From Demequina lignilytica (lineage in GTDB: Bacteria; Actinomycetota; Actinomycetes; Actinomycetales; Demequinaceae): a stretch of DNA of 64,000 bases. Below are positions 1-9,262 of the stretch, piece by piece; within the stretch, counting starts at the first letter, position 1, and every line of letters begins with the position of its first letter. A program made the translations under genes and the position numbers. Below the pieces are notes generated by a model. That model worked only from the letters and a program-made list of their open reading frames with translations, made no database searches and was not told the DNA's origin. The stretch covers positions 1 through 64,000 of the forward strand of contig NZ_JAUHPX010000004.1 in assembly GCF_030418305.1 (NCBI RefSeq), in the 5' to 3' direction.

Positions 1-33
1 CCACCGGCCCGCCCCTTCGGCGTCGCGGCGCTG

Positions 34-663
34 CTAGGCGCAGGGCGTCGCCGTGAACGTCACGGTGTCCGAGCCCGTGTCGCGGTAGAGGGTCAGCGCG
101 ACGAACAGGTCGAAGCAGAGATCGCCCTCGCCGGCGGCGAGCACCCCGATCGGCAGGTCCTCGCCGCGGATCGACGACCCGATCTGGCCGATCGCTCCCC
201 CGCCGTCGTCGCTCGACGCATGCCCCGAGGCGATCAGCCGCCGCGCGTCCCCGGCGCAGCTCACCGTCCCCGACTCGTCGGTCGCCAGCGCGTCCTCACA
301 CGAGCGCGACACGGTCCACGCGAGCTCGGCCTGGGTCGACGCGGTCCCGCCGGCCTCTCCGCACACCTCGTGCACGTCGAGCAGCAGCTGCGGGTCGCTC
401 AGCGCCGCGTCGACCTCCGCCCCGCCCGCCGCGGCCTCCCACAGCATCCAGGCCGGGATGTCGCTCTGCTCTCCCGTGAGGGTGCCCTGGAGCGTCCAGT
501 CGACGCAGGCGCCGCCGGGGAGCTCGGCGGTCCCCGAGGCGTCGACGGTCCGGCTCACCGGCTCCGTCGGCAGGGTCGCGGCGATCACCGCGACCGTGCC
601 GATCGCGCCCGCGGCGAGCACCGCGACGGCGGCACCGATCATGACGGGTCGTGACAGCGCCAT
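34..663 (-). CDS. Exported or membrane-anchored protein of unknown function
   Basis: A 209-residue protein that I do not recognise. Residues 7-30 form one hydrophobic helix after a short Met-Ala-Leu-Ser-Arg start, so it is probably a signal anchor or uncleaved signal peptide. The rest is acidic and small-residue-rich with six cysteines, including one near each end, compatible with disulfides outside the membrane. It follows the yihY gene on the same strand after an 86-bp gap with no obvious terminator and may be cotranscribed. An ATG six codons inside is an alternative start. No catalytic motif was seen. Confidence 0.6.
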   Translation of the reverse strand: MALSRPVMIGAAVAVLAAGAIGTVAVIAATLPTEPVSRTVDASGTAELPGGACVDWTLQGTLTGEQSDIPAWMLWEAAAGGAEVDAALSDPQLLLDVHEVCGEAGGTASTQAELAWTVSRSCEDALATDESGTVSCAGDARRLIASGHASSDDGGGAIGQIGSSIRGEDLPIGVLAAGEGDLCFDLFVALTLYRDTGSDTVTFTATPCA

Positions 664-749
664 CGCGGCCTCCAGCCGACCCGTCGCGCGGTGCGGGACG
701 CACCCCCCAGGTACGCGGGTCCTGAGGCGAGGCTAGCGGCTCGGCCCCG

Positions 750-1775
750 TCAGGGCCTGTCCTGGTCGCGCACGGTCGACCGGGCGGTGGTCACCGGGCT
801 GTCGGCGGGCGTGCCCTCGCGCACCTCGGGCGGGGCCGCGCCGGCGTCGCCCGCCACGACTCGCCCGGTGCTGGCGTCGCGATGGTGCGCGCCCAGCCAG
901 GCGGCGCACATCAGCAGCACGCGGTTCACGTAGTCGACGAAGATCAGGAGCGTGAAGATCGCCGCGAACGGCGCGAGCACGGGGTTGTCCGTGACGCTGC
1001 CCACCAGCAGGCTGATGGCCTGCCGCAGGATGCCGATCGCGAGCGCGGAGACAAGCACCACCCACAGGAGCCGCTTGGACCAGCGCGCGCCGCCCAGCAG
1101 GATCATCGCGAGCGCGACGAACAGCATGTCGGCGATCAGCGCCGCGAAGGCGCCGATGGTGCGGATGCCCCACGTGGGCACCGACAGCCCGACAAGCGAC
1201 GCGAACCATTCGGCCGCGTTGGACGCGACCACCTGGATCGCGAGCCCGACGACCGCGATGACGACGAGCAGGAGCAGCGCGAGCAGGTCGCGCAGCTTGC
1301 CCTTGACCGGGGAGGACACCTCCTGCCCGAGCATCGTCCTCAGGCTGGTGCGGAGCCCGCGCACGTAGCGCGAGGCGGTGTTGATGAGGATGAGGAAGGA
1401 GACGATTCCCACGAGCCCGGCGGACACGCCCGTGGCGGTCGACGAGCCGAGCGAGGCGGGGTCGATCAAGCCGGCGGTGTCGTCCGTCTTGATCAGGCCC
1501 GGGACCACCTCGCCCAGGTACTCGACCATCGAGGTGCGCAGCTCCTGGTTGCTCGCGACGAACACGGTCGCGACGGTGGTCGCGATGACCAGGCCGGCGG
1601 CGACGGAGGTCAGGGAGAAGTAGGCGATCCCCGCGGACAGCACCATGCCGTTCTGGGTGGTGAAGCGGGTCGCGGCGCGCCCCCAGGAGGACCGGTCCCA
1701 GCGCCCCTTGAGCATCTTGCCCTGCGAGACGAGCTCGCCGGCCCTCTCCTTGAGATCCGTGTCCTCGCCCGACAT
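750..1775 (-). CDS. YihY/BrkB family membrane protein
   Basis: A 341-residue integral membrane protein of the YihY/virulence factor BrkB family (often labelled ribonuclease BN in error). An N-terminal amphipathic stretch is followed by about six hydrophobic segments; the family-typical motif GIAYFSLTSVAAG lies near residue 45 and the tail is hydrophilic. I chose the ATG at 1775 because an AAGGAGG ribosome site overlaps the trpS stop just upstream. The upstream reading frame lies inside trpS. The gap to trpS is 8 bp, so the two are probably an operon. The molecular function of the family is unsettled. Confidence 0.85.
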   Translation of the reverse strand: MSGEDTDLKERAGELVSQGKMLKGRWDRSSWGRAATRFTTQNGMVLSAGIAYFSLTSVAAGLVIATTVATVFVASNQELRTSMVEYLGEVVPGLIKTDDTAGLIDPASLGSSTATGVSAGLVGIVSFLILINTASRYVRGLRTSLRTMLGQEVSSPVKGKLRDLLALLLLVVIAVVGLAIQVVASNAAEWFASLVGLSVPTWGIRTIGAFAALIADMLFVALAMILLGGARWSKRLLWVVLVSALAIGILRQAISLLVGSVTDNPVLAPFAAIFTLLIFVDYVNRVLLMCAAWLGAHHRDASTGRVVAGDAGAAPPEVREGTPADSPVTTARSTVRDQDRP

Positions 1776-1783
1776 GCCCCTCC

Positions 1784-2791
1784 TTAGCGATGGAGCGGCG
1801 GCAGCAGCCCCAGTCGATCGTAGATCCGGTCCAGGGTCACCTGCGCGATGGCGGATGCCTTCGACGCGCCCTGGGCCAGCACCTCGTCCAACCGCTCGGG
1901 CGACTCGATCCATTCCATGGCGCGGTCACGGATGGGCGTCAGGTAGTCGACCACGATCTCGGCGAGGTCGACCTTGAGGTGGCCGTACATCTTGCCCTCG
2001 TAGTCGGCGACGATCTGATCGATGGCCCGTCCCGAGAACGCCGAGTAGATGGTGAGCAGGTTCGAGACACCTGGCTTGCCCTCGGGATCGAAGCGGATCA
2101 CGGTGTCCGAGTCCGTCGCGGCGGCCTTGATGTTCTTCGCGACCTTCTTCGGGTCGTCGAGGATCTCGATGAGACCCTTGGGCCCGGAGAACGACTTGGA
2201 CATCTTCTTGGTGGGCTCCTGCAGGTCGAAGATCTTCGCCGTCGCCTTCACGATGTGCGGCTCCGGCACCACCACGGTGCCCTCGCCGAGCCGCGTGTTG
2301 AGCCGCTGCGCGAGGTCGCGCGACAGCTCGAGGTGCTGGCGCTGGTCCTCGCCCACGGGGACCACGTTGGTGTCGTACAGCAGGATGTCGGCGGCCATCA
2401 GCACGGGGTACGTGAACAGGCCCACGTTGGTGCCCGACTCCCCCACCTGCGCGGACTTGTCCTTGAACTGCGTCATCCGGCCGGCCTCGCCCATGCCGGT
2501 GAAGGTCGACAGCACCCAGGCGAGCTCGGCGTGCTGCGGCACGTGCGACTGCACGAACAGGAGCGACCGGTCCGGGTCCACGCCCGCCGCGAGGAACTGC
2601 GCCGCCGTGACGCGGGTGCGCCGCGTCAGCACGTCGCGGTCCGGGGCGACCGTCAGGGCGTGCAGGTCCACCACCGAGTAGATCGCCTCGTGGGTCTCCT
2701 GGAGCTTCACCCACTCGACGAGCGCCCCCAGGTAGTTGCCGAGCTGGAGGGAGTCGGAGGTCGGCTGCATGGCCGAGAACACGCGGGTCAT
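1784..2791 (-). CDS. trpS: Tryptophan-tRNA ligase
   Basis: Cytoplasmic class I aminoacyl-tRNA synthetase that charges tRNA-Trp. The 335-residue length matches bacterial TrpRS. The nucleotide-binding signature is the [13 protein letters not shown] stretch near residue 10 (variant of HIGH), and the KMSKS loop is intact as [12 protein letters not shown]. The frame is open upstream of 2791, but that part looks like non-coding GC-rich sequence, and homology begins at [11 protein letters not shown]. There is no good ribosome site before this ATG; an AACAAT hexamer six bases upstream could be a -10 box for a leaderless message. It leads an operon with yihY. Confidence 0.97.
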   Translation of the reverse strand: MTRVFSAMQPTSDSLQLGNYLGALVEWVKLQETHEAIYSVVDLHALTVAPDRDVLTRRTRVTAAQFLAAGVDPDRSLLFVQSHVPQHAELAWVLSTFTGMGEAGRMTQFKDKSAQVGESGTNVGLFTYPVLMAADILLYDTNVVPVGEDQRQHLELSRDLAQRLNTRLGEGTVVVPEPHIVKATAKIFDLQEPTKKMSKSFSGPKGLIEILDDPKKVAKNIKAAATDSDTVIRFDPEGKPGVSNLLTIYSAFSGRAIDQIVADYEGKMYGHLKVDLAEIVVDYLTPIRDRAMEWIESPERLDEVLAQGASKASAIAQVTLDRIYDRLGLLPPLHR

Positions 2792-2865
2792 GCGCCCATT
2801 GTTCCAAACCTCAGGACGACCCCCGCACCCCTGCCCCACCCGACTGTCCGGGAGGACGGGTCGCG

Positions 2866-3198
2866 TCAGGTCGCGTCGGCGTCGAAGGGCGCCTTGCCCG
2901 GCGTCGCGGGGGACGATGCGCGCGGAGCCGCCGCCGCCCGGGGTGCGGGCGACGACGGCTCGGACAGCGCGTCGCGGACGATCCGGCGGGGGTCGTACTG
3001 GCGCGGGTCGAGCTGCGACCAGTCGACGTCGTCGCCGATCTCCGCCTTCACCGAGGCCTTGGAGTCGCGCAGCAGGTCGCGGCCGCGCAGCACCCACTCC
3101 CGCAGCTGACGCGCGTACTCCGGCATCCGCTCGGGCCCGATCACGACGATCGCGACCAGGACGAGGATGAGGAGCTCGCCGCCGTTGATGTCCAGCAT
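2866..3198 (-). CDS. tatB: Sec-independent translocase subunit TatB
   Basis: A 110-residue protein with one N-terminal transmembrane helix (about residues 6-21, beginning [21 protein letters not shown]), followed by an amphipathic helix and a disordered Ala/Pro tail. This is the TatA/B architecture, and the [12 protein letters not shown] hinge fits TatB. It acts in twin-arginine export with TatC. It sits 5 bp after the htrA-like gene, completing sigE-rseA-htrA-tatB, the order known from Mycobacterium. Confidence 0.88.
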   Translation of the reverse strand: MLDINGGELLILVLVAIVVIGPERMPEYARQLREWVLRGRDLLRDSKASVKAEIGDDVDWSQLDPRQYDPRRIVRDALSEPSSPAPRAAAAPRASSPATPGKAPFDADAT

Positions 3199-3203
3199 GC
3201 GGC

Positions 3204-4766
3204 CTATTCTGACGGGTCGGGCAGAGATCCGCCAGAATCCTCCGAGCTGTCGGACGATCCGCCCGAGTCGTCGTCGCCGTAGGACACCTGCGTGTTGGCC
3301 GTCAGGGTGACCGCGATGTCCTGTGTCGAGCCGTCGCGCTCGACGGTCAGCACCACGGTGTCGCCGGGCGCCTTCGCGCGGATGGCCACCACGAGCTCGT
3401 CGCCGCGGGTGACCACGCGGCCGTCGATCGCGGTGATGATGTCGCCGGGCTCGATGCCCGCGAGGTCGGCGGGACCGCCGGCGACCACGGCGTTCGCCGA
3501 GTCCGCGGAGTCGACCACCATGACGCCCTCGCCCGTGTAGCGCGAGTCGAGCTGCACGCCGATCACCGGGTACGTCGCCTCACCGGTCGCGATGATCTCC
3601 TCCGCGGTGCGGCGCGCCTGGTTGGACGGGATCGCGAACCCGAGGCCCACGGAGCCCGCCTGCTCGGTGCTCGAGCTGGACAGGGACGCGATCGCGGAGT
3701 TGATGCCGATGACCTCGCCGGCGGAGTTGATCAACGGGCCGCCCGAGTTGCCCGGGTTGATCGCGGCATCGGTCTGGATCGCGTCGATGTACGCGCTCGA
3801 GCTCGTGTCGCCGGCCGTGACGGGGCGGTGCAGCGCCGAGACGATGCCGGTGGTGACCGTGGACTCGAGGCCCAGCGGGGAGCCGACCGCGATGACGTCG
3901 TCACCGACCACGAGCGCGTCGGAGTCGCCGAGCACGAGCGGGGTCAGGCCGGTCAGGTCGATCTTGATGACGGCGAGGTCGTAGTCGGCCGTCGAGCCCA
4001 CCACCGTGGCGGTGTGCTCGGTGCCGTCGCTCATCACCACGTTGACCGTGGCGCCGCTCGCGGCGTCCGCGACCACGTGGTTGTTGGTCAGGATGTAGCC
4101 GTCCTCGCGGATGACGAAGCCGGAGCCCTCGGACGCGACCTGGCCGTTCTCGAGCATCTCGATCGACACGACCGACGGCATCACCGCCGCGGCGATCGCG
4201 GCCACCGTGTTCTCGTCGGTGCTGGAGATGGTCGAGCTCGACGACGTCGGGAGCGTCGAGGCCGTGCCCGCCGACGTGGTGGTCGCGGCCGCGCCACCGA
4301 GGGTCTCCTGGTAGGCCCAGGCACCGCCGAACCCGGCGGCGCCGCCGAGCACCAGGGCACCCGCGGCGATCAGCGCGACGGTGGAGCGGCGGAGCCGGCC
4401 CGGCTGGGGCGCGGCCGCCGCCTGGGCGGAGCCGGCCGGGGGCTCGGTCGGCGGGAGGAAGGGGTCCGATGCGGGCGCCGCAGGAGTGCTCCACGCGGAG
4501 AAGTCGGGACGATGCGGGGCGGGCGCGGGGGTCGCCGCCGCGGCCGGCGCCGAGGGAACGGCCATGACGGGCTCCGCCGGCGGGTAGGAGGGGCTCGGCG
4601 GGAGCTCGACGGTGGCGTTGGTCGCGGGCGCGGATGCCTGCGCACGCGCCTCCCGGTCGAGCTCGACCGTCTTCTCGAGGCCGTCGCGAGGGGTCTCGGC
4701 GGGGGTGGCAGACTCCTCGCCGGAGCCGTTCGTTCCGCGCGGAGGCGCGAAGGGGCTGTCGTTCAT
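3204..4766 (-). CDS. Membrane-anchored trypsin-like serine protease with PDZ domain (HtrA/DegP type)
   Basis: A 520-residue envelope protease. Residues 1-125 are a Pro/Ala-rich cytoplasmic region, one transmembrane helix lies at about 129-150, then comes a Ser/Thr-rich linker and the protease domain. The triad is visible: His230 in TNNHV, Asp263 in DYDLAV and Ser341 in GNSGGP. A C-terminal PDZ domain (about 400-490) carries the [14 protein letters not shown] groove, followed by a Ser/Asp tail. The start at 4766 is where recognisable protein begins; the longer frame runs into the anti-sigma gene. Its position in the sigE block suggests a role in envelope-stress proteolysis. Whether it cleaves the anti-sigma factor is inference. 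Confidence 0.93.
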   Translation of the reverse strand: MNDSPFAPPRGTNGSGEESATPAETPRDGLEKTVELDREARAQASAPATNATVELPPSPSYPPAEPVMAVPSAPAAAATPAPAPHRPDFSAWSTPAAPASDPFLPPTEPPAGSAQAAAAPQPGRLRRSTVALIAAGALVLGGAAGFGGAWAYQETLGGAAATTTSAGTASTLPTSSSSTISSTDENTVAAIAAAVMPSVVSIEMLENGQVASEGSGFVIREDGYILTNNHVVADAASGATVNVVMSDGTEHTATVVGSTADYDLAVIKIDLTGLTPLVLGDSDALVVGDDVIAVGSPLGLESTVTTGIVSALHRPVTAGDTSSSAYIDAIQTDAAINPGNSGGPLINSAGEVIGINSAIASLSSSSTEQAGSVGLGFAIPSNQARRTAEEIIATGEATYPVIGVQLDSRYTGEGVMVVDSADSANAVVAGGPADLAGIEPGDIITAIDGRVVTRGDELVVAIRAKAPGDTVVLTVERDGSTQDIAVTLTANTQVSYGDDDSGGSSDSSEDSGGSLPDPSE

Positions 4767-4783
4767 CTCTACTTCCCTTGGGG

Positions 4784-5626
4784 CTACTTGCCGGTGAGGG
4801 CGTCGACGAAGACGCCCAGGCCGGACATGATCTGGTCGGCGGCACCGGGCTCGCCGTCCTGGGGGAACGCGATCGCGACCTCCTGCAGGGTCCCCTCGGT
4901 GCAGTGGCACGTCAGGAACACCACATGCTCGCCCGCCTGCCATACGATGCGAGTGGGGGTGGATCCGATCACGTAGGCGTCGATGCCGTCCAGCTCCAGC
5001 ACCGGCGCGCCGACGACGGAGGCGGGGTTGAGACGACCCGCGAACTCGACCACCTGGACGCTGGTGGAGCCGGCCAGGAGCGCGGCCGCGAAGTAGGTGA
5101 TGCCGGACTCCGTCACCTTCTCGCCCCCGCCCACGGGGACGAGGCCCGAGTCCTCCCACTCGGGCTGGAGCCAGCCGTCGACGCCGTCGCCGGAGAGCAT
5201 CGTCGCCCGGTCGACCTGGGTGACGCTGACCGATCCGTCCTCGGACGAGGCGGAGAGCTCGGTCGTCACGTCCTGCGGTGCACCGGCCACGTACGCGGCG
5301 CCGAGCACCGCGACGAGCAGCATCGCGAGGGACATGGTCAGCACGACGGGCCGGCGGTCACGACCGCGGGCGGCACGCGCGGCGCCGGCCGGCTCCTGCT
5401 GCGCCATCTGCTGCATCCGCTCGCGGTCCAGCAGCTGCCGCGCGAACGCCATGTCGATCCCGCACTCGGAGGAGTTCAGCGCCTCACGGGCGGTACGCAG
5501 CTCGTTCCAGCGGGTGGTGCACTCCTCGCACCCCGAGAGGTGCGCCATCGCCTCCGCCGCCGCAGCGGCGGGGAGCCTGTTGTCGAGCAGGTCGTGGACT
5601 CGCTCGCCCAGGTGCTTGGCCGTCAC
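4784..5626 (-). CDS. Zinc-finger anti-sigma factor (RseA-like)
   Basis: A 280-residue single-pass membrane anti-sigma factor. The cytoplasmic domain carries the ZAS motif HLSGCEEC (His-x3-Cys-x2-Cys) at about residues 29-36. A transmembrane helix ([20 protein letters not shown]) is near residue 120, followed by an extracytoplasmic domain of about 150 residues. It begins with GTG, and its first base pairs overlap the sigma-factor stop (GTGA), so translation is coupled and stoichiometric with its partner. It should hold the adjacent ECF sigma factor inactive until an envelope signal releases it; family knowledge supports this, the trigger is unknown. Confidence 0.9.
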   Translation of the reverse strand: MTAKHLGERVHDLLDNRLPAAAAAEAMAHLSGCEECTTRWNELRTAREALNSSECGIDMAFARQLLDRERMQQMAQQEPAGAARAARGRDRRPVVLTMSLAMLLVAVLGAAYVAGAPQDVTTELSASSEDGSVSVTQVDRATMLSGDGVDGWLQPEWEDSGLVPVGGGEKVTESGITYFAAALLAGSTSVQVVEFAGRLNPASVVGAPVLELDGIDAYVIGSTPTRIVWQAGEHVVFLTCHCTEGTLQEVAIAFPQDGEPGAADQIMSGLGVFVDALTGK

Positions 5627-6213
5627 ACGGCGCTCCTCGCGGGGGCGCGGTGGGCGAGCGACTCGCGCAGCCGGGCGCGGGCGCGCGAGAGGCGCGAGCG
5701 CACCGTGCCCATCTTGATGCCGAGCGTGGCGGCGATCTCCTCGTACGACAGGCCCTCGATGTCGCTCAGGACCACGGCCGCGCGGTACTCGGGCGGCAGG
5801 TCGGCGAGCGCCGCGATGATGTCATCGCCCAGGTTCGACATGTCGAAGGCGTCCTCGGGCTGGCCGGAGCGCTCGTGACGGTCGAAGCTGTCCGACGTCG
5901 CGACGGTCGCGTCGTCGTCGGCCATGAAGTCGAAGCGGATGCGCTTCTTGCGGCGCATGCGGTCGAGGAACAGGTTGGTGGTGATGCGGTGCAACCAGCC
6001 CTCGAACGTGCCGGGCTTGTACTGCGACAGCGAGTTGAAGACGCGGACGAACACGTCCTGCGTGAGGTCCTCGGCATCGTGCTGGTTTCCCGTCAGGTGG
6101 TACGCCAGGCGGTAGACCCGCCCGGAGTGCTGCTCGACGATGCTCTCCCAGGTCAGCTCGGGCGCGGCGGCAGGGGCGATCTCGGCGACCTCGATCGCTT
6201 CCGTTCCGGTCAT
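5623..6213 (-). CDS. sigE: ECF RNA polymerase sigma factor, SigE type
   Basis: A 196-residue ECF sigma factor. Region 2 is recognisable around residues 20-90 ([18 protein letters not shown] for -10 recognition), followed by an acidic linker and region 4 at about 130-185 with the helix-turn-helix [21 protein letters not shown] place the start at 6213, six bases after a strong AGGAGG site. The upstream ATG at 6258 lies within the gene's own predicted promoter. It is translationally coupled to its anti-sigma factor and followed by htrA and tatB, so it is likely the envelope-stress sigma factor of this organism. Confidence 0.94.
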   Translation of the reverse strand: MTGTEAIEVAEIAPAAAPELTWESIVEQHSGRVYRLAYHLTGNQHDAEDLTQDVFVRVFNSLSQYKPGTFEGWLHRITTNLFLDRMRRKKRIRFDFMADDDATVATSDSFDRHERSGQPEDAFDMSNLGDDIIAALADLPPEYRAAVVLSDIEGLSYEEIAATLGIKMGTVRSRLSRARARLRESLAHRAPARSAV

Positions 6214-6237
6214 CTGAGCCCTCCTCTTGTCTCGCTC

Positions 6238-6264
6238 AACGGGTCGACGCCCTTCCATGTTCCC
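6238..6264 (-). promoter_or_regulatory. ECF-type autoregulatory promoter of sigE
   Basis: On the minus strand GGGAAC (6264-6259) and CGTT (6241-6238) are separated by 17 bases, the spacing of SigE/SigH-class promoters (GGAAC then CGTT or GTT). Transcription would start around 6230, leaving a short leader with the AGGAGG site before the ATG at 6213. This suggests SigE drives its own operon. It is a motif match only. Confidence 0.7.
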
Positions 6265-6323
6265 ACCGCCTCCTGAGAGTTGCCTGAGACCCCCGATACG
6301 CTGGTCCCGGAACGGGAGGTCCG

Positions 6324-6953
6324 ATGAGCATCGAGGCAGCGAACTGGGCGTACGCGGAGGACTTCATCGCGGAGGACCGCGTGCTCCTCGAGGCGCGCGA
6401 CGTCGCCGACGAGCTGGGCTGCGCGCCCGTGCTCCCCGGCGCCGGGCGGGCGATGCAGGTCCTCGCCCGGACGATGCGGGCGGCGACGGCGGTCGAGATC
6501 GGCACCGGGGCCGCGGTGTCGACCACCTACCTGCTGCGAGGCATGGCCCCCACCGGGGTCGTGACGAGCATCGACGTCGAGCCGGAGCACCACAAGGCGG
6601 CGCGACGGACCCTCACGGCCGCGGGATTCGCACCCGAGCGGGCGCGGCTGATCACCGGCCGCGCTCTCGACGTGCTGCCGCGCCTGACGGACGCCGGCTA
6701 CGACATCGTCTTCATCGACGCCCGGAAGTCCGAGTACCCCGCGTACCTCGAGCACGCGATGCGGCTGCTCAAGCCGGGCGGGCTGCTGCTCATGGACAAC
6801 GCGCTGTGGCACGGCCGCGTCGCGGACCCCGCGCAGCGCGACCAGGACACGACGGCGGTGCGCGAGACGCTGCGCACGGTGCGGGAGGACGAGCGGCTCA
6901 CCACCGCCCTGCTCACCGCAGGCGACGGCCTGCTGGCCGCCGTGAAGGGCTGA
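6324..6953 (+). CDS. SAM-dependent O-methyltransferase
   Basis: A 209-residue class I methyltransferase of the caffeoyl-CoA/catechol O-methyltransferase type. The SAM-binding glycine motif is [14 protein letters not shown] near residue 57, the acidic residue closing strand 2 is in SIDVEPEH, and [16 protein letters not shown] is the family metal/substrate motif. GGGAGGT lies five bases before the ATG. It is divergent from sigE with about 110 bp between, the same arrangement as Rv1220c/sigE in M. tuberculosis. The substrate cannot be told from sequence. Confidence 0.9.
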   Translation: MSIEAANWAYAEDFIAEDRVLLEARDVADELGCAPVLPGAGRAMQVLARTMRAATAVEIGTGAAVSTTYLLRGMAPTGVVTSIDVEPEHHKAARRTLTAAGFAPERARLITGRALDVLPRLTDAGYDIVFIDARKSEYPAYLEHAMRLLKPGGLLLMDNALWHGRVADPAQRDQDTTAVRETLRTVREDERLTTALLTAGDGLLAAVKG

Positions 6954-6962
6954 GGCGCCCGA

Positions 6963-7130
6963 CTACTGGAGGGCGCCGTGGAGCGCGTCGCCGAGCTCCT
7001 TGACCTCGTCCGCCGTGATCTCGACCACGAGACGACCGCCGCCCTCGAGCGGGACCCGCATCACGTAGCTGCGGCCCTCCTTCACGACCTCCATGGGGCC
7101 GTCACCGGTGCGGGGCTTCATTGCAGCCAT
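6963..7130 (-). CDS. DUF3117 small protein
   Basis: A 55-residue actinobacterial protein of the DUF3117 family (Rv1211 type) beginning MAAMKPRTGDGPMEVVKEGR. The core is a short beta-rich domain ending in a helix. The start at 7130 is preceded by GAGGAG eight bases upstream; the longer frame upstream is unconserved-looking GC-rich sequence. Function is unknown. It has its own promoter and no close partner, and its stop faces the end of the O-methyltransferase gene. Confidence 0.88.
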   Translation of the reverse strand: MAAMKPRTGDGPMEVVKEGRSYVMRVPLEGGGRLVVEITADEVKELGDALHGALQ

Positions 7131-7182
7131 CGTGTGGGTCTCCTCGCGTGGAAAGTGCGCCGCCCCTCGCGACGCTTGTGCA

Positions 7183-7211
7183 ATTCTACGCCGCGCCGGG
7201 AGCGTGCCCAA
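7183..7211 (-). promoter_or_regulatory. Promoter of the DUF3117 gene
   Basis: On the minus strand a -10 box TAGAAT (7188-7183, five of six consensus bases) follows TTGGGC (7211-7206) after exactly 17 bases. The leader would be about 45 bases and contains the GAGGAG ribosome site. Confidence 0.5.
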
Positions 7212-7230
7212 AATCGCCGTGACGAGAACG

Positions 7231-7959
7231 TCAGGGGTTGTCGCGGGTGAGGGAGACGACGTGCTCGACGGCCTCGAGCGGGTCGTCGGTGACCCGGATG
7301 AGGTCGAGGTCGGCCTCGGAGATCTTGCCCTCCGCCGCCATCGTGTCGCGCAGCCATCCGACCAGCCCGCCCCAGTAGTCGCTGCCGAGCAGCACGATCG
7401 GGAAGCGTTGCACCGTCCTGGTCTGCACCAGCGTCAGCGACTCGAACAGCTCGTCGAGCGTCCCGAAGCCGCCGGGCAGCGCGATGAAGCCCTGGGCGTA
7501 CTTCACGAACATGGTCTTGCGGGCGAAGAAGTAGCGGAAGTTGATGCCGAGGTTGACGTACTCGTTGACACCCTGCTCGAACGGCAGCTCGATGCCCAGG
7601 CCCACGGAGATGCCGCCGGCATCCGCGGCGCCCTTGTTCGCGGCCTCCATGCAGCCCGGGCCTCCCCCGGTGATGACCGCGTAGCCGGCCTCGACCAGCA
7701 GGCGTCCGACCTCGACGCCGGCGCGGTACTCGGGCGAGTCCGGCGCGGACCTCGCCGAGCCGTACACCGTGATCGCGTTGCCGATCTCCGCGAGCGCGCC
7801 GAAGCCCTCGACGAACTCGGACTGGATGCGCATCACCCGCCACGGGTCGCCGTGCAGCCAGTCGATGTCCCGCTGCGAGTCGAGCAGGTGGCCCGCGGTG
7901 GAGGTGGTGGGGACGTTGCGGCCGCGCAGCAGCACGGGTCCCTTGCGGTACTCCTTCAT
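7231..7959 (-). CDS. LOG family protein (cytokinin riboside 5'-monophosphate phosphoribohydrolase-like)
   Basis: A 242-residue Rossmann-like protein of the LOG/TIGR00730 family. The signature PGGFGTLDE, which positions the ribose-phosphate substrate and catalytic Glu, lies near residue 150, preceded by GGGPGCMEAANKGA. These enzymes hydrolyse nucleoside monophosphates to base and ribose 5-phosphate. The ATG at 7959 has AAGGAG five bases upstream; the reading frame further upstream lies inside dapE. It follows dapE after 22 bp on the same strand, a pairing common in actinobacteria. Confidence 0.9.
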   Translation of the reverse strand: MKEYRKGPVLLRGRNVPTTSTAGHLLDSQRDIDWLHGDPWRVMRIQSEFVEGFGALAEIGNAITVYGSARSAPDSPEYRAGVEVGRLLVEAGYAVITGGGPGCMEAANKGAADAGGISVGLGIELPFEQGVNEYVNLGINFRYFFARKTMFVKYAQGFIALPGGFGTLDELFESLTLVQTRTVQRFPIVLLGSDYWGGLVGWLRDTMAAEGKISEADLDLIRVTDDPLEAVEHVVSLTRDNP

Positions 7960-7981
7960 GTCGCTCCTTGTCGGGGTCGGG

Positions 7982-9073
7982 TCACGCGGTGAGCCAGGCC
8001 TCCAGGCCCGCGCGGCACAGCCGGATCTGATCGGCCGGGCAGCGTTCGTCGTCGGCGTGCGCGAGCTCGGGGTCTCCGGGGCCGTAGTTGACGGCGGGCA
8101 CACCGAGCTCGCCGAAGCGCGCCACGTCGGTCCAGCCCTGCTTCGCCCGGGGCGCCGCGACCCCGGTCGAGGCGACGGACTCGACGAACGAGGCGGCGAG
8201 CGCGGCGTCGAGGCCGGGCCGGGCCGGGCCCGACAGGTCGGTGTAGACCAGCTCGTAGTCGTCGAGGCCGCTGGAGGCGACGAACTCCTCGAGGCGCGCC
8301 TGCGCCTCGCCGAGCGTCCAGCACGGGGCGAAGCGGTAGTTCACCGTCACCACGCACGCGTCCGGGATCACGTTGCCCGCGATCCCGCCCGCGATGCGCA
8401 CGGCGCTGAGGCCCTCCCGGTACTCGAGCCCGTCGACCACGAAAGCCTCGGCGGGACGCGCGGCGAGCGCCGAGAGCAGGGGGGCGGCGCGGTGCACGGC
8501 GTTGACGCCCTTCCACGCGCGGGCGGAGTGCGCGGCACGGCCGTTGATGCGGACCTCCGCGCGCATCGTCCCGTTGCAGCCGCCCTCGATCACGCCCTCC
8601 GTGGGCTCGCACAGCACCGCGAAGTCCGCCTCGACCAGCTCGGGGCGCTCGCGCACCAGGCGGCCCAGGCCGTTGCGGTCGGCCTCGACCTCCTCCTGGT
8701 CGTAGAAGATCCACGTGATGTCGCGGGACGGCGCGGCGACCGCCGCGGCCAGGGACAGCTGCACGGCCACCCCCGCCTTCATGTCGACGGAGCCGCGCCC
8801 TGCGAGCTCGCCGTCCTCGGTCCACCAGCCGGGGACGTTGCCCTTGATGGGGACGGTGTCGAGGTGACCGGCGATCGCGACGCGCTCGGCCCGGCCGAGC
8901 GCCGTCCGCGCGACGATCGCGTTGCCCTCGCGGATCACCTCGAGGTGCGCGCAGCCGCGCAGCGCCTCCTCGACCGCATCCGCGATGCGGTCCTCGTTGC
9001 CGGAGACGGAGGGGATGTCGACGAGCGCCTTGGCCAGCTCCTCGACGGGGGCGCTCAGGTCCAGGTGCGTCAT
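7982..9073 (-). CDS. dapE: Succinyl-diaminopimelate desuccinylase
   Basis: A 363-residue M20-family zinc hydrolase. It removes succinate from N-succinyl-LL-diaminopimelate, giving diaminopimelate for lysine and peptidoglycan. Visible family motifs are GHLDTVPI (metal ligand His and neighbouring Asp), GRGSVDMKAG (bridging Asp) and YDQEEVEADRNG (catalytic and metal Glu). The C-terminal HADDERC holds the last His ligand. It is divergent from dapD, and dapC lies at 12.8 kb, so three succinylase-branch genes are clustered within 6 kb. Confidence 0.95.
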   Translation of the reverse strand: MTHLDLSAPVEELAKALVDIPSVSGNEDRIADAVEEALRGCAHLEVIREGNAIVARTALGRAERVAIAGHLDTVPIKGNVPGWWTEDGELAGRGSVDMKAGVAVQLSLAAAVAAPSRDITWIFYDQEEVEADRNGLGRLVRERPELVEADFAVLCEPTEGVIEGGCNGTMRAEVRINGRAAHSARAWKGVNAVHRAAPLLSALAARPAEAFVVDGLEYREGLSAVRIAGGIAGNVIPDACVVTVNYRFAPCWTLGEAQARLEEFVASSGLDDYELVYTDLSGPARPGLDAALAASFVESVASTGVAAPRAKQGWTDVARFGELGVPAVNYGPGDPELAHADDERCPADQIRLCRAGLEAWLTA

Positions 9074-9124
9074 GGTGCCAGCCTAATCAGGGCATCGTCC
9101 CCTCCCCGCCTCGACCCACCCCCG

Positions 9125-9226
9125 CCGGACACTCCGCACGGAGTCCGTCCCGGGTCGACGGCGTGTCGCCGTCGGAGACCGCTCCCACCGCGGCGTGTCG
9201 CCCCGAGATCCGTGCGCAGTGATCGG
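9125..9226. repeat. Intergenic inverted-repeat element, copy A (102 bp)
   Basis: The left end CCGGACACTCCGCACGGA (9125-9142) is an imperfect inverted match of the right end (9209-9226). A perfect internal hairpin with 8-bp arms and TGT loop spans 9156-9174 and is identical to that of copy B. It lies in the divergent dapE/dapD promoter region. Two more copies of nearly the same length lie at 60966 and 63002. There is no ORF. Copy A has the most degenerate right end. Confidence 0.75.
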
Positions 9227-9249
9227 AAACACGGCCGGGCGGGCTGAAC

Positions 9250-9255
9250 TACCCT
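9250..9255 (+). promoter_or_regulatory. Candidate -10 box for leaderless dapD
   Basis: TACCCT ends seven bases before the ATG at 9263 and fits the actinobacterial TANNNT -10 pattern. No ribosome site precedes the ATG, so a leaderless transcript is the simplest reading. No convincing -35 was seen. Confidence 0.4.
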
Positions 9256-9262
9256 GGTGGCC

